Origin: Pararge aegeria
Taxonomy: Eukaryota > Arthropoda > Insecta > Lepidoptera > Nymphalidae
Assembly (NCBI RefSeq): GCF_905163445.1
Contig: NC_053199.1
Location: 14,402,001-14,466,000, forward strand
DNA length: 64,000 bases
Direction: 5' to 3'
Part shown: positions 1 through 10,965 of the stretch, in pieces
Position numbering within the stretch: position 1 is the first letter of the stretch
Layout: each line of letters starts with the position of its first letter
Notes under the pieces: model-generated
Database searches by the model: none
Seen by the model: only the letters and a program-made list of their open reading frames with translations
Told to the model about the DNA's origin: nothing
Translations under genes and position numbers: made by a program

Positions 1-574
1 TGACTCTTGTTTTATTTAACAACTGTCAAATGGCTTTTTTCTTGCGAGGCATATCAAAGTCGGATGGTTTTTATTAAATCCTAGTATTTTAAGTTGCAAA
101 AAAAATTAATAACCAGTTACGAAATTAAATACGGGGAATGTACCAGGAAGACATAGATCTACGGAACCTAAGCGAATAAGGCTCTTACTTAGCTACTTTT
201 TTTTTCTTTTATATGAATGAGGCAGGGGTTGGGACGAGGTTGTTTTACGACTGCTTACTGCTGAAACTAGGTTAGTTTTGCTTACTGCGTTTAACTTTTT
301 TTTTTCATACGCGAAAGTGAAAGTGAAGTCGCGACTCGTAACCCATTTAAAGTAGGGTAGGAAAGATTTTATAATTGAGCACAGCCGGGGCTTATTTGCA
401 TTATATAATTTAGTTGGGGATATTCTAAATTATTTTTGCATTTCTATATTATCATACTAGGATTTAATTTAATCACACTTCATACATATTATTACCGAGA
501 ACCCAACGAATCTTTCGCACTGTCATTATACGTGTTAGAATTATTGGCTTACATTTTAATTAGGGAAGCGATTA

Positions 575-990
575 AAATTATATCAAAATGATTTGAATTG
601 TGCATTATGAAATACGGAATAATTAATATTTAAGTTGTGAGTGTGTTGTTTAATAATTGTCAAATATGTGATAGAACTATAAATTAGAATTTTAAATTTT
701 TGTCTGGTGGGAGGCTTTGGCCGTGGCTAGTTACCACCGTACTGACAAAGACGTGCCGCTAAGCGATTTAGTGTTCCGGTGCGATGTTGCGTAGAAACCG
801 ATTAAGGGTGTGACTACCATACTCCCTAACTTTTAGCCCGCTACTATCTTAGAATGCATCACTTACCACCAGGTGAGATTGCAGTCAAGGGCTAATTTGT
901 AGTTGAATAAAAAAAAAAACCTAATACCTCCTGCTTCTGACTTATGTTGACTGTGAGTATTTTCTAACATTCGAAAGTAAGGAACAGTGT
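575..990 (+). repeat. Diverged duplicate, copy 1 (SINE-filled)
   Basis: Bases about 575-697 and 918-990 match 3683-3870 in the same order (for example TTGTTTAATAATTGTCAAAT and CATTCGAAAGTAAGGAAC). The second copy is contiguous; here the two parts are separated by an S2 SINE. Confidence 0.7.
698..921 (+). mobile_element. S2 SINE, 5'-truncated
   Basis: Starts within TCTGGTGGGAGGCTTTGGCC and runs through GACAAAGACGTGCCGCTAAG, GTAGAAACCGATTAAGGGTG and CACCAGGTGAGATTGCAGTC to an A-rich end. Lacks the tRNA-like head. Confidence 0.8.
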
Positions 991-1084
991 TTTTTTGGTA
1001 CGCGTCACAAAAGTATCTATGATTTTATCTAAGAATACAAATTGCGCGTGTCGTCCTAAAATGCCATCATCATCATCACTGATT

Positions 1085-1325
1085 TTTGAGTCCAAGGCCG
1101 TGGGTTTGATTCCCACAACTGGAAAATGTTTGTGTAAAGAACACGAATGTTTTTCAGTGTCTGGGTGTTTATATGTATATTATAAGTATTTATGTATATT
1201 ATTCATAAAAATATTCATCAGTTATCTTAGTACCCATAACACAAGCTACGCTTACTTTAGGACTAGATGGCGGTGTGTGTATTGTCGTAGTAGGTATATC
1301 TATTTATTTATAGTTATTTATAAGT
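1085..1325 (+). mobile_element. S1 SINE, 5'-truncated
   Basis: Retains the B-box half (GGCCGTGGGTTTGATTCCCA) and the complete body (TTTTCAGTGTCTGGGTGTTT, CCCATAACACAAGCTACGCT, ATTGTCGTAGTAGG), ending in TATTTATTTATAG. The short open frame over it is not a gene. Confidence 0.8.
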
Positions 1326-1339
1326 AATCGATATTGAGT

Positions 1340-1850
1340 CCAAAACAGATTTTTATTAAATTTTCGTCTGTCTGTCAGTCGGTCAATCTGTTCGGGCATC
1401 AACTGAACGGATATAAATAAATTTAGTATCGTGGTAGCAGATATTCCGGGTCAACATATAGGATACCTTTTATCCCGATAAACAATAAGTTTCAACCGGG
1501 AAATGGGATGAAATGTTTTATCAGTTTTACATCACAGCTACGTTAAATTTGAAATGTCCAAATATTGTCGGATATAAAGGTCTCTTCACAAATAACAGCA
1601 AGTCGCAACGCATATTATGGGAAAACGACGAATAGGGCGGTACGCACTACTAATAATATAAATGCGAAAGTTTGTGAGGATGGATGTATGTATGTATGTA
1701 TGTATCAAAATCTAATATAATGACAACTTACTAACTCAGTATACCAGTAAAAATAATAATAGACACATAGCTAGCCAAGCCAATTATTATGTTAGCATCA
1801 GATCTGTTCTAGATTTTCAATTGACTCATACGCGGACGAAGTCGCGAAAT
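1340..1850 (+). mobile_element. H1 Helitron-like element, long copy
   Basis: Collinear with 37710-38328: TGTCTGTCAGTCGGTCAATC, CATATAGGATACCTTTTATC, ATAAATGCGAAAGTTTGTGA, a (TATG)n tract, GTTAGCATCAGATCTGTTCT and GACTCATACGCGGACGAAGT. The GCGGACGAAGTCGCG end resembles lepidopteran Lep1-type Helitrons; family name not certain. Confidence 0.55.
1682..1707. repeat. (TATG)n microsatellite
   Basis: About six tandem TATG/TGTA units inside the H1 copy. The paralogous copy has the same motif at 38149-38170, so the array travels with the element. Confidence 0.85.
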
Positions 1851-1854
1851 AATT

Positions 1855-3155
1855 TATTTCACTAGTCTGATAAATTTTACGGTTCTGAAAAATGCGATGC
1901 CAGGCTATGGTGGTAGTACGCAATAAACTTTAATCTCAACAAAACCAACAGTTCATTACACTCCTCGTTTAAAAAATACACAAAAGAGACACTGTATATA
2001 GTCTACCCCTTCATTTTATTGTAGCCATTTTCTGGGAGGCTTTGTTGGCTGGAACGCTCAGACCGCGACTGAGAATGGTCCGAGTTAAAAGCGAATAACG
2101 TTAATAACAGAATTGAATTTATAAGAAACTTTAATGTCAACCAAAACCGCATCGTTTTTTGTATTTTCGTATGATGTTCATTGGTAATTAGGATTACAAT
2201 GTCGTATAGATAATCCGTATAGAGAACTCCACGTTCATTTATTATAATTTTTCGCGTAGCTAACACGTTCATCTGCATTAGTAACTATTTATTTATGGAA
2301 ATGGCTGATTAATCAGTAATCCGACTTCTTCGTGCATAGTTTCAGATTTAATAGTGGCAGTTGTTTGCTAGTTGTTGCAAATTGCGTCAGAAATAGGATG
2401 ACAAGGTATCCACTTTTTTAGGAAAAGAAAAAAAAAACTTTATTGGATATTTTCTGTTGGTAGTTTACATGCCTTTAATTTCTATGATGGTTTTCAATTC
2501 AACACTTAGTGTGTGAGTAGCATTTTTCACAAACGAAATAAGATTTAGGATTCCAAACAAATAAGCAAAATGTTGCAAATAACATAACAAATCTATCGAA
2601 TATAAAACTTAATGAAAGCCGTCCTAAACGATAACTGTAGCGCCCTAATTAGTCACTCACATTCTTTTTCATATATGATTTTTGGTTATTTATATGTTTA
2701 AATAAAAATATTGTTTCATAACTCTTTGCTTTTTCATTTTGAAGCCAATTACATTTTTATAACTTACTTTATGAAAACTCTTATGTTGCTTATCTGTGTG
2801 AAAAAGTTAAACATTTCCTTTAGTCGCTTTATCTTTCAAGTTGTACCATCTAAGGAGTCCGAGACTTGAATCCAGATTCTAGATACATCTGATAAAACCT
2901 TAAATATTAACGTTTATTTGTGTTAGCGGGCGGAGGAAGGGTTGTTTGGAAGCTTGCAAATGCCTTTTATTCTACGAGGTCTTTCAACTTTCAGACTTTC
3001 TTAAGACTTGTACTAGAAAACTTATGAATGCACTGTGTTCCTAAACTAAGGCTTTTTTAGTTTTTTTAAAATATCATGTTTTCTCATTCAAAAAAACCTT
3101 CACTGGTTTTACTCTGTGTATTACTGATCCACAGTGTTCAAAAAACCTTCGCCTA
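1855..3155. other. AT-rich sequence, nothing recognised
   Basis: No gene, SINE or strong inverted repeat seen. The 91-codon open frame at 2003-2278 (- strand) has no signal, domain or splice context and is treated as chance. Confidence 0.4.
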
Positions 3156-3174
3156 CATTTTGTAACCTCTTAAT

Positions 3175-3280
3175 AATCAATGAAGTAATATAATTTCTTC
3201 TTAGTAAATTACACCATACAGATTCTCCTGCTGTTGCTGGAGTATAGCAGATTAAGCTTAATTTTCATAATATATAAGGA
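3175..3280 (-). mobile_element. FB element outer-arm fragment
   Basis: ACAGATTCTCCTGCTGTTGC, AGTATAGCAGATTAAGCTTA and ATTTTCATAATAT match the outer arm of the foldback elements at 52950-53625 and 34327-34555. Confidence 0.6.
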
Positions 3281-3682
3281 ATTTCCGCAAAGTAACGCCT
3301 GCTTCTAACCAATATTTAACTAGTACTCATAAACGTTGCCAAGTGTTATGTTTGTTACGTAATACGTATTCTTATAAGTCGGTAATAAAATATAGCGAGC
3401 GTCGAGTGTTTCGGGGTGAGTAAGTGGAAACTTTTCACGGAGGATACTTCCGGTGTTCACACGTGCACAAACTTTTAATTCCGCACCCGTTGATATTTCA
3501 CAAACCTAGATATACGAGTACATATTTTATGAAAGATATAAAGTCTAATGTTTTACATTAGAAGTTCATCATACAGTTTTTGGTGTAGAATTTAAGGGTT
3601 TCTTTTACTTCCATTAAAAGTTAGCCCGTGACAGCAATATCACTCCGTGGTAAGCGATGAATATATAAGTTTGTTAAAAAAA

Positions 3683-3870
3683 ATGATATGAAGATGACTT
3701 GAATTGTGCTTTTTAAAATACAGAACAATTAATATTTAAGTTGTGTGTTTTGAGATGTAGTTTAATAATTGTCAAATATGTTACAGAGTTAATTGTAAAC
3801 CAAATGCCTCCTGCTTGTGGTTTATGTTGACCGTGAGTGTTTTTTTACATTCGAAAGAAAGGAACGTAAA
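3683..3870 (+). repeat. Diverged duplicate, copy 2 (empty site)
   Basis: Partner of 575-990: AATTAATATTTAAGTTGTG, TTTAATAATTGTCAAATATG, CCTCCTGCTTGTGGTTTATG and ATTCGAAAGAAAGGAAC are present without the S2 insertion. A short S2-like fragment (3600-3660, - strand) lies just upstream. Confidence 0.7.
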
Positions 3871-4042
3871 CGAAAACGAACGTAAAAAAAGGATGTAAAG
3901 GGTTAATAATTTTGGGCGTTGGGAATAATAATTTCAGTAAGGTAACTTGCATACTTAGAATTTGACTAAGGTACTAAGTAATCAAATACCGTGCTTTATT
4001 TGGTTTATTTATTCTAATTTCAAAATAGGAGCAACTATGTCT

Positions 4043-4085
4043 TTTTGTATAGAACTGGATATAATTTATCCAGTTCTATACAAAA
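4043..4085. repeat. Perfect 19-bp inverted repeat
   Basis: Arms TTTTGTATAGAACTGGATA (4043-4061) and its exact complement (4067-4085) enclose a 5-nt loop. Probably the relic of a palindromic miniature element. Confidence 0.8.
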
Positions 4086-4089
4086 GTTT

Positions 4090-4400
4090 GGCACTATGTA
4101 TCTTCACTTTGTGTATATTAATGTAAAAACTGAAATATCTAAAGTTTTTGGGAGATGGTTGAGTGCCTTTCGTTATACATGACAGTGGTTCTTTTTATGA
4201 AAAAATTAAAAATGCCTCTCACTGAAATGTGCTAGAAATAGTATAAGGTATTTCGAATTGCATAACTTAGTAGCTGTGGATCTTTATTTTGTGTATATCA
4301 ACGTAAAAACAGGTATAAATAGAGTTTTGGAAATTTGTTGAGTGCCTTTACTTATAAAATTGGCTCTTTTATGTGCCTGTGAATTTTAAAAATTCCTTAC
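4090..4400 (+). repeat. Diverged tandem duplication, about 170-bp period
   Basis: Units near 4095-4235 and 4270-4400 share TTTGTGTATATTAATGTAAA / TTTGTGTATATCAACGTAAA and GTTGAGTGCCTTT, with many differences between them. Function unknown. Confidence 0.55.
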
Positions 4401-4555
4401 ATAGAAGGTACGAAGAGTAAAATTTTAGTCGGAAAATAGTTAGAACTATTTTTGTCGTTTGTGCTTCGCAACAAGAATTCGAGCACCGTTACGCTTTTAA
4501 ACATAAAACTTTGACTAAACTATTACCAGACTAAACAAAATAAAGAGGGTTTTTA

Positions 4556-4606
4556 AGCGGAGAACATTGTTAAAATATATGCCTTTATAAAAGTATGTTC
4601 TCCGCG
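4556..4606. repeat. Short inverted repeat GCGGAGAACA
   Basis: GCGGAGAACA and TGTTCTCCGC face each other across about 30 AT-rich bases. Could be the termini of a tiny element. Confidence 0.45.
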
Positions 4607-5039
4607 AAAAAAAACAGCTCAAAAGGTTATGTCGATAGAAGTCCGTCGGTGACCAGAAATACTACTCAAAATGAGACTAAATAAAATTATGTTTGAACAA
4701 TTTTAGGAAGCGCTTCAGTTTTAACTCGTATCAAAAACAAAACTTGAGGCTTAAAAAACTGTTATATAGCTTCAAACTTCTTCTCTATGGTCTCGTTTGC
4801 ACTCCCGTTTTTTTTATTATTCACATACGATCACGTTTCGAAATTTAAACCTGACGAGCTTGGCACTTAGAAAAAAGCGATAACTGTTCTGAAACTTACC
4901 TACGTTTTTATGTCCAGAAATAACCATGGAAAAATATGGACCTATGTTCGTATCAATAGGACCGTCTATATGTCTATTTGAAATAAGAACATTTTTTCGT
5001 TGACTCTCGAGCCTAACGCGCTTTGTCACGTATCTCCTC

Positions 5040-5272
5040 TCATAAAAAGAAGAGTTTAAGGCCGTAGTCTACCACGCTAGCCCAGTGCGTGGTGGACTCC
5101 ACATACCTTTGAGAACATTATGTAGAAGTCTAAAGCAAGCGAAGAGAGAAGCAAGTGATATTTGAATGGCTTAAAACGCATATAACTTAGAAAAGTTAAG
5201 GCGCGTGCTGGAATTCGAACTCGGCCTCCCGAAAGTAAAGTTAAAGTCGTACCAACTGGGCTAACAACTACT
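5040..5272 (-). mobile_element. S3 SINE
   Basis: Complement of S3: AGTTTAAGGCCGTAGTCTAC, GGACTCCACATACCTTTGAG, AGCAAGTGATATTTGAATGG and the B-box complement GGAATTCGAACTCGGCC. The segment around 5130 is rearranged, losing the usual GCATGCAGGTTTCCTC block. Confidence 0.75.
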
Positions 5273-5609
5273 CCCACACATTGTATAAATCTTTATCTAA
5301 AACATAAATTTTTCTCACAAAAAATTTCAGTTTGCCCTCCAAAAAAAAAGCAATAAGCCCTCTCTATATTACGTTGCCTCTCGAGACTCCGTCAAAATAA
5401 ACAGCGCTTATAAAAAAAACATGTGCCAAAAACGGAGCGTAAGGGTTAAGAGGCATCGGTGATGGAAAAGCCGTGTTTGTGATAGTTCGTGACCCGCTTT
5501 TCCGGTAAATGCTAACGGCATACGGTGTTATCATTATTGCTGGCGGTATTAAAGACGATGGCCTAGTGACAAAATGTGTGAGGATCCTTACCTATTATGT
5601 AGTTTAGGA

Positions 5610-6075
5610 CCTTTGGATAGGTAAACGCGGTGGTTTAAGTGGGAGGTCCAGAGTTCGATTACAACTGGTAATTTGGGAATTTACATTTTCGGAATTTTCG
5701 CTGTCCTGGTCTTGTGGGAGGCTTCGGCCGTGGCTAGTTACCACCCTTACGACAAAGACGTGGAGCAAAGTAATTCAGCGTTTCGGTACGATGTCGCGTC
5801 GAAACCGATATGGTTATGCAGTGGCGTGCACTTCATAGATGCACAAATGCACTGCCTAAAATTTTGTACAACTTGTATGGAATTTTCAATTTTATGCGAT
5901 CCTTCTGCTTTATGTGTACTCTGGTTAAAATCTTTACTCACGCCACTGGGATTGTATGGGTTTAAAAAAACTGCTTTACCCCTAACAGGTTAGCCTGTTA
6001 CATCTTAGATTGCACTATCACTTACCAGCCGGTGAGATTGCAGTCAAGGCCTAACTTGTAGTGGCATAAAAAAAG
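5610..6075 (+). mobile_element. S2 SINE interrupted by M1
   Basis: Head (GGTTTAAGTGGGAGGTCC, GAGTTCGATTACAACTGG), core (GGCCGTGGCTAGTTACCACC) and 3' part (GGTGAGATTGCAGTCAAGG) are present. The body is split at 5819-5948 by a hAT-type MITE. The 106-codon open frame across it is a chance reading through both elements. Confidence 0.8.
5819..5948. mobile_element. M1 hAT-type MITE, 130 bp, nested in S2
   Basis: Begins CAGTGGCGTG and ends with the complement CACGCCACTG. The interior (TGCACTTCATAGATGCACAA, ACTCTGGTTAAAATC) matches 55406-55548. No protein is encoded. The flanking duplication has decayed here. Confidence 0.8.
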
Positions 6076-6369
6076 AAATTTCACTTCACTTGCCCTTGAG
6101 AACGTGGTAGGACTGCTATAAAGCTCTCTCTTTTTAAAAGCGAAGTTTTAAACAATCGCTTTGGAAAAACCTGAAATATGAAAATTATTAAATAGAAATA
6201 AATTTCCCAAAAAAACTACACACCTACTTGCCGAATTTTAGCTCCATACGTCAAGTACTTCTCGAGATCATGTGTTTAACGTGATGTGTTTAACGGGTCA
6301 CTGACCTTTCGCTTTTATAATTCTGAAATACATATTTAGCGGATTTTATTTCAGTACCATACGGTACCT

Positions 6370-6460
6370 TTTCAATCGTTCCGTTTTTATCGTACGAGGC
6401 GACTAAAGGAATGTAATTGAAAACGGGGATCAGCATCTTCTATGCAACTACAACATATAT
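6370..6460 (+). mobile_element. Retroelement fragment with CGTACGAGGCGACTAAAGG
   Basis: CGTACGAGGCGACTAAAGGA and AAACGGGGATCAGCAT resemble a common lepidopteran non-LTR fragment. The complement of the same motif (TTAGTCGCCTCGTACGACAC) occurs at about 47040-47060. Confidence 0.4.
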
Positions 6461-6580
6461 AGGCTATTGATGATGGTACCTATATTAAAAAAAAGTACAT
6501 AAGTATTTTACAAGGTTAATTACTAGTTATCAAAACAAGGTTGTAAAAAACCTGTGCTATCCTCAGACCTCCAGATTTTT

Positions 6581-7073
6581 ACGACCTTCCTGGCGCAACG
6601 GTTAGCGCTGTGGATTTAAGTAGGAGGTTCCAGGTTCCCGGCGGGGCGATTTGGGAATTTATTATTACTGAATTTTCTCTGGTTTGGTCGGGTGGGAGGC
6701 TTTCGCCGTGGCTAGTTACCATCCTACCGACAAAGGCGTGCCGCTAAGCGATTGAGTGTTCCGGTCGTGTAGAAACCAATTAGGGGGTATGACTACCTTA
6801 CTCCCAAACAGATTAGCCTGTTACCATCTCAGACTTAGGAAAAAACTCACCGAACACTTATCGGTGAGTTAAATTTTTTGTCAAATTAAGTTTACATGAC
6901 TCTTTGTCACTTGTAATTGACGTGCATATTATTGTTTGTGTGTGTGTGTTATATTTAAAAACGTGTAATATGCATGTTGTAAGTGCTCTCAATAAATTAA
7001 TAAAAAGACTGCAACATCACTTAGCACCAGGTGAGATTGCAGTCAAGGGCTAACCTGTAGTACAATAAAAAAA
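6581..7073 (+). mobile_element. S2 SINE, full length, interrupted at 6836-7005
   Basis: Intact tRNA-like head (CTGGCGCAACGGTTAGCGCT), core and 3' end with a poly-A tract. It is split between CTCAGACT and GACTGCAACATCAC by a 170-bp insertion. The 3' end around 7016-7062 includes AGCACCAGGTGAGATTGCAG. Confidence 0.85.
6836..7005 (+). mobile_element. 170-bp insertion with AATAAATTAATAAAA tail
   Basis: Flanked by a direct AGACT (6831-6835 and 7006-7010), the likely target duplication within S2. Begins near an exact 8-bp hairpin CTCACCGA/TCGGTGAG (6846-6868), has a (TG)n stretch, and ends in an A-rich tail. Probably a retroposed 3' end of a LINE or transcript; source unknown. Confidence 0.65.
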
Positions 7074-7266
7074 AGTGTGTGTACTTATGTACACGCGTTA
7101 GAAGTTATACATACCACTAATTGACATCTTGGAGATGTCTCTTAAAAAGTTCAAAGTTTGTATTAAACGTAAGCTTATAGAAAAGTCCAATTATAGTATA
7201 AAGGACTATGTAATCGATAAAAAAGCTTGGGTGTGAACCAGGCTTGCTTTAACTCTCTTACTTTAA

Positions 7267-7416
7267 CATAAGCTCACTTGCTTTAACAGTGAAGGAAAAC
7301 ATCGTGAGGAAACCTGCATTGAGTGAGTTGTCTATAATGTTCCCAAAGTGTGTGATGTCTAGGAGTATGAAATTGGCCAGCGTAGGGTCTACAGCAAAGG
7401 CTTTCTCTGTTCTTGG
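7267..7416 (+). mobile_element. S3 SINE body, head lost
   Basis: CTTTAACAGTGAAGGAAAAC, ATCGTGAGGAAACCTGCATT and GTGTGTGATGTCTAGG identify the S3 middle. The tRNA-like head and the extreme 3' end are missing or unrecognisable. Confidence 0.7.
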
Positions 7417-7675
7417 CCAGCGTCGTGAACTAAAGCCTCGATCTGATTGATGATACTAATAAAATTGTTGTAACTTGTAATCCATCCGTATGAATAGTCA
7501 ACATTCAGCGTATACCCCCAGGACGTAATATGCGATACAATAACCACTACAATTATGTAAACATACCGGGCCGTTTGCATTTACCGGAAAAACAGGTCAT
7601 GGACTGACACAACACGGTTTATCCATCGCGGGCTTCGTTTTCGCCACATTTTTTATAAGCGCTGTTTATGTTATG

Positions 7676-7910
7676 TGACGGCCGAGTGGGGCAGTGGGCA
7701 GCGACCCTGCTTTCTGAGTCGAAGGTCGTGGGTTCGATTCCCACAACCGGAAAATGTTTGTGTGATGAACATGAATATTTTTCAGTGTCTATATTACTTT
7801 ATGTATATATTCGTCAGCTATCTTAGTACCCATAATACAAGCTACGCTTACTTTGGGGCTAGATGGCGATGTGTGCGTTGTCGTAATATGTTTATATATT
7901 TATATATATT
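7676..7910 (+). mobile_element. S1 SINE with internal deletion
   Basis: Complete head (GGGCAGTGGGCAGCGACCCT, GGTCGTGGGTTCGATTCCCA). The middle lacks the GGGTGTTTATATGTA segment. The body resumes at CTATCTTAGTACCCATAATA and ends in TA-rich repeats. Confidence 0.8.
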
Positions 7911-8799
7911 TAAAAGTAAAAACTACATTAGACACTGGCTTATTCGCGCAGGCAAGCAGTACCGCCACCACCGCATTAGTATAAACCAAAGTGCCCTCAA
8001 AAGCAAACGCGTCCGCGACCGCGGCCGCTATCGCCTCCGTTTCGAGAACCCTTTATAAGTTGACTACAACATCAGGTAAATGAAAATAGATAAATTAAAA
8101 AATCTTGTGGGTAATGCAAGAATAAGTCGTAAAAATAAGCTCGCAAGTGTTCCACGTGGCACTCGTAAAAAATATTTGGTTCCGTAAAAACAAACCCTTT
8201 TATCTGATTACACAGCTTCCTAATGCCGGAGCGAAATGGTAAGTTTCCGGACTGTTACAAAATTTCTGTGAAAAAAGCATAAAAGTCCGTTCGGTGTTTT
8301 TACGGGTTCCGGAAACCTGTGTAAAGGTAGACAAACAACATAATAGAAATGGTCAACATTCTTTCTGCAAAACGGAGAATCTTTGAAGAGATTAAAATGT
8401 TACAGCATCGTAAAATTGTAACAATCGAAATGTTATCGAAGAGGTTGATTTAGAACTTAGTGAATTGTTGGGTTTCTTTTCATTAAAATTCAAAAAGGTA
8501 TGGCAAATTCAAATTTATATTATTATTTTTTTCTTTTTTAAGTTTGAAAGAATAATGTCACAATTCTACCCTTTATATTGTGTTGATTTCTTGCTTCAGT
8601 TTGTAAGGCAAGCTGTTCAGCAAAATCGGCACTAGACAATCCAGGGTATGATAATAACTGGTAGCTACGGTTTAACGTGCCCTTTTCTAACTCCAAGCAG
8701 GCACTTAGCATTTCTTAGCAAAATATCAATACCTACCTAATAAATTGCTCTGACCCAGGTTACTGCTTACTACTAGACCAGCAGCCTCTTATGTGGATT

Positions 8800-8905
8800 A
8801 ATAAATAATAATAATAATTGGCATAAATATATTACGACAATACACACATTGCTACCTAGCTCCAAAATATGCGTAACTTAGCAGCGTGTTATGGGTACTG
8901 AGATC
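8800..8905 (-). mobile_element. S1 SINE 3' fragment
   Basis: ATATTACGACAATACACACA, TTGCTACCTAGCTCCAAAAT and GTTATGGGTACTGAGAT are the complement of the S1 3' half. Confidence 0.7.
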
Positions 8906-9455
8906 ATCATCGTTTGAATTGACCTCCACTGCTGGATATAGGGTAGGACAACGGTGACTGGCGCAGTGGGCAGCGACACTGCTTTCTGAGTCCAAGGCCG
9001 TGGGTTCGATTTCTATAACTGGAAAATGTTTGTGTGATGAACATGCATGTTTTTAGTCTGGGTGTTTATCTGTATATTATAAGTATTTATATATATTATT
9101 CATATAAAAATATTCATTCATCAGTAATTTTGGTACCCATAAAACAGGCTACGCTTTCTTTGGGGCTAGATGGCGATGTGTGTATTATCGTAGTATATTT
9201 ATTTTATGTTTTTGAGTCTTTTGTACGAGTAGGTTCCACAATCCACGGGCCTGGGCCGCTTGCCTCCAGCGGTTCCCAGCGATTCGCCTGATGTTATCTG
9301 TCCACCTCCTTGGAGCCGACCTACGCTGCGTTTACCGGTGCGGGGTCGCCATTCCAGCACCTTAAGACCCCAACGTCCATCGGTTCTCCGAGATATGTGC
9401 CCTGCCCATTGCCACTACAGCTTCGCGACTCGTTGAGTACCTCAGTTATCTCAAT
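8906..9455 (-). mobile_element. RTE-like LINE 3' end, interrupted by S1
   Basis: ATCATCATCGTTTGAATTGA and CCACTGCTGGATATAGG (left) plus CTTTTGTACGAGTAGGTTCC through about 9455 (right) match the order in the copy at 56847-57195. The reverse translation resembles the 'SVGRPPTRWTDD...' C-terminal end of RTE-type endonuclease-reverse transcriptases, here heavily decayed. Confidence 0.6.
8950..9212 (+). mobile_element. S1 SINE nested in RTE-like LINE end
   Basis: Near complete: head CTGGCGCAGTGGGCAGCGAC, GTGGGTTCGATTTCTATAAC, body CATAAAACAGGCTACGC, end ATTATCGTAGTATATTTATT. Surrounded on both sides by parts of one LINE tail. Confidence 0.8.
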
Positions 9456-9488
9456 AACGAATGAATATTTATGAATAATACACATAAC

Positions 9489-9543
9489 ATACAGTAAACC
9501 TACACTAAGAATAGAGTTTATTATTAATGTAGGTTTACTGTAT
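9489..9543. repeat. 20-bp inverted repeat, one mismatch
   Basis: ATACAGTAAACCTACACTAA (9489-9508) pairs with 9524-9543 across a 15-nt loop. Resembles the ends of a palindromic MITE. Confidence 0.75.
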
Positions 9544-9999
9544 ATGTTGTAAATTTTATCAATTAAATTCCGTAAAGTGTATTAGGAAGTTGAACATCCC
9601 AGACTATTCCAAATGAATTCCATACCTCGGCTAAAATGTTCGGGTTCATGAAACTATCTCGGGCATTATGTGTGAAGAGAATTCACAAGTCATAGTTTTC
9701 TACCCCCCTCCACGTTTTCTGTACAAACAATGATATGAGAAAGTTTAATAAAGCTTACAAACTTACATATTATTAAACTTAGCGGGCTGGCGGAGTTCTA
9801 TGTCACTGTAAAACTGCGCTTTTAACGTAATTTTGCATGAAATCCTACTTTATATAATAAACATTTCGAGCTATTTAAAATTTAGATTCGTACAACGTAA
9901 TCTCTTCTTGTATACGTAAAAGTAGAGAGTAAAGAAATAATCAGCTATATTCTTCAGATAATCTATCTTTGTCCAGAGACCACAGACCTTATTTGAAAG

Positions 10000-10021
10000 G
10001 TAGATAGATAGATAGATAGAT
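10000..10021. repeat. (AGAT)n microsatellite
   Basis: Five tandem AGAT units in AT-rich DNA. Confidence 0.85.
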
Positions 10022-10446
10022 TTGATAAGGTTTATGCTATGAATTAGGTGCAAAGAAATGTATTAGAGGTAAGACTTAGGGTTTGGCACTAACTAACGTA
10101 AAAATTTTATTACTCTGCAGGAACGGATCTAGACTGCTTTTCCGGGATTAGAAATTATTGTACGTTCATCTCCAGGAGCCAAGCTATTCCTGTGCAAAAT
10201 TTCCTCAACTTCGACTTAGTATCTAAACCTAAAAGAAAGTCTGTTTGTTTATTATAAGAGATATAAGAAAATAAACAAACACTTACACTAGACTTATAAC
10301 AAAAATATAATTAAGTATTTATGCCTAATACATTTTATTACTTAAAATTAAATACTTAATATATGTGTACTTCGCCTGTGTACATGTTTATTAACCGCAC
10401 CCTAAAATAGCTCTCAGATGGCAGAATTATTTGTCACTTATTGTTC

Positions 10447-10965
10447 TACTAGCTTCTGCCCGCGACTTGGTCTGCTTGGACTTCAGAATTGGGTCTAAAG
10501 CTTCGCTCGTTAACTATTCGAGACATCCGTCCAAGTACATGTCCTTTTTATAGCATAGGTGATATGCATACCAAATTGCAAAGCGGTCCGCGGTCTGCCC
10601 GCGGTTTAGCTTTAAAAAAAGTTAAAATTTTTCCTCGGGAACTACTTAAGGAATCGGGATAAAAGGTAGCTTATGTTCTTTTCCATGTCTATATGTAGGC
10701 TACATGTATGCCAAATTTAATCCAAATCCGTTTTTGCGTGATTGAGTAACAAACATCTACACTTTCACATTTACTATATAAGTAGCATTCTGGCCAATAT
10801 GTTTATAAACTAAAGCTTATGTTTTATTCCGATGTGTAAGCTATATTACAGTAAAGTTTTATTATAATCCGTTCAGCAGTTTTTGCGTGAAAGACGAACA
10901 ATCATCCGTACATCCATACAACCTCAATAACTTTCACGTTTAGAATATTAGTAGAAAATAGGATA
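10447..10965 (+). mobile_element. H1 Helitron-like element
   Basis: CTAGCTTCTGCCCGCGACTT, GGTCTAAAGCTTCGCTCGTT, CGGGATAAAAGGTAGCTTAT and CAGCAGTTTTTGCGTG followed by AGACGAAC and a terminal AATATTAGTAG. Collinear with 35545-35930. Confidence 0.6.

Noticed and set aside
5673..5993. 106-codon open frame
   Set aside because: It reads across an S2 SINE and a nested MITE; neither encodes protein.
7675..8058. 127-codon open frame
   Set aside because: Begins inside the tRNA-like head of an S1 SINE and runs out of it; no protein features.
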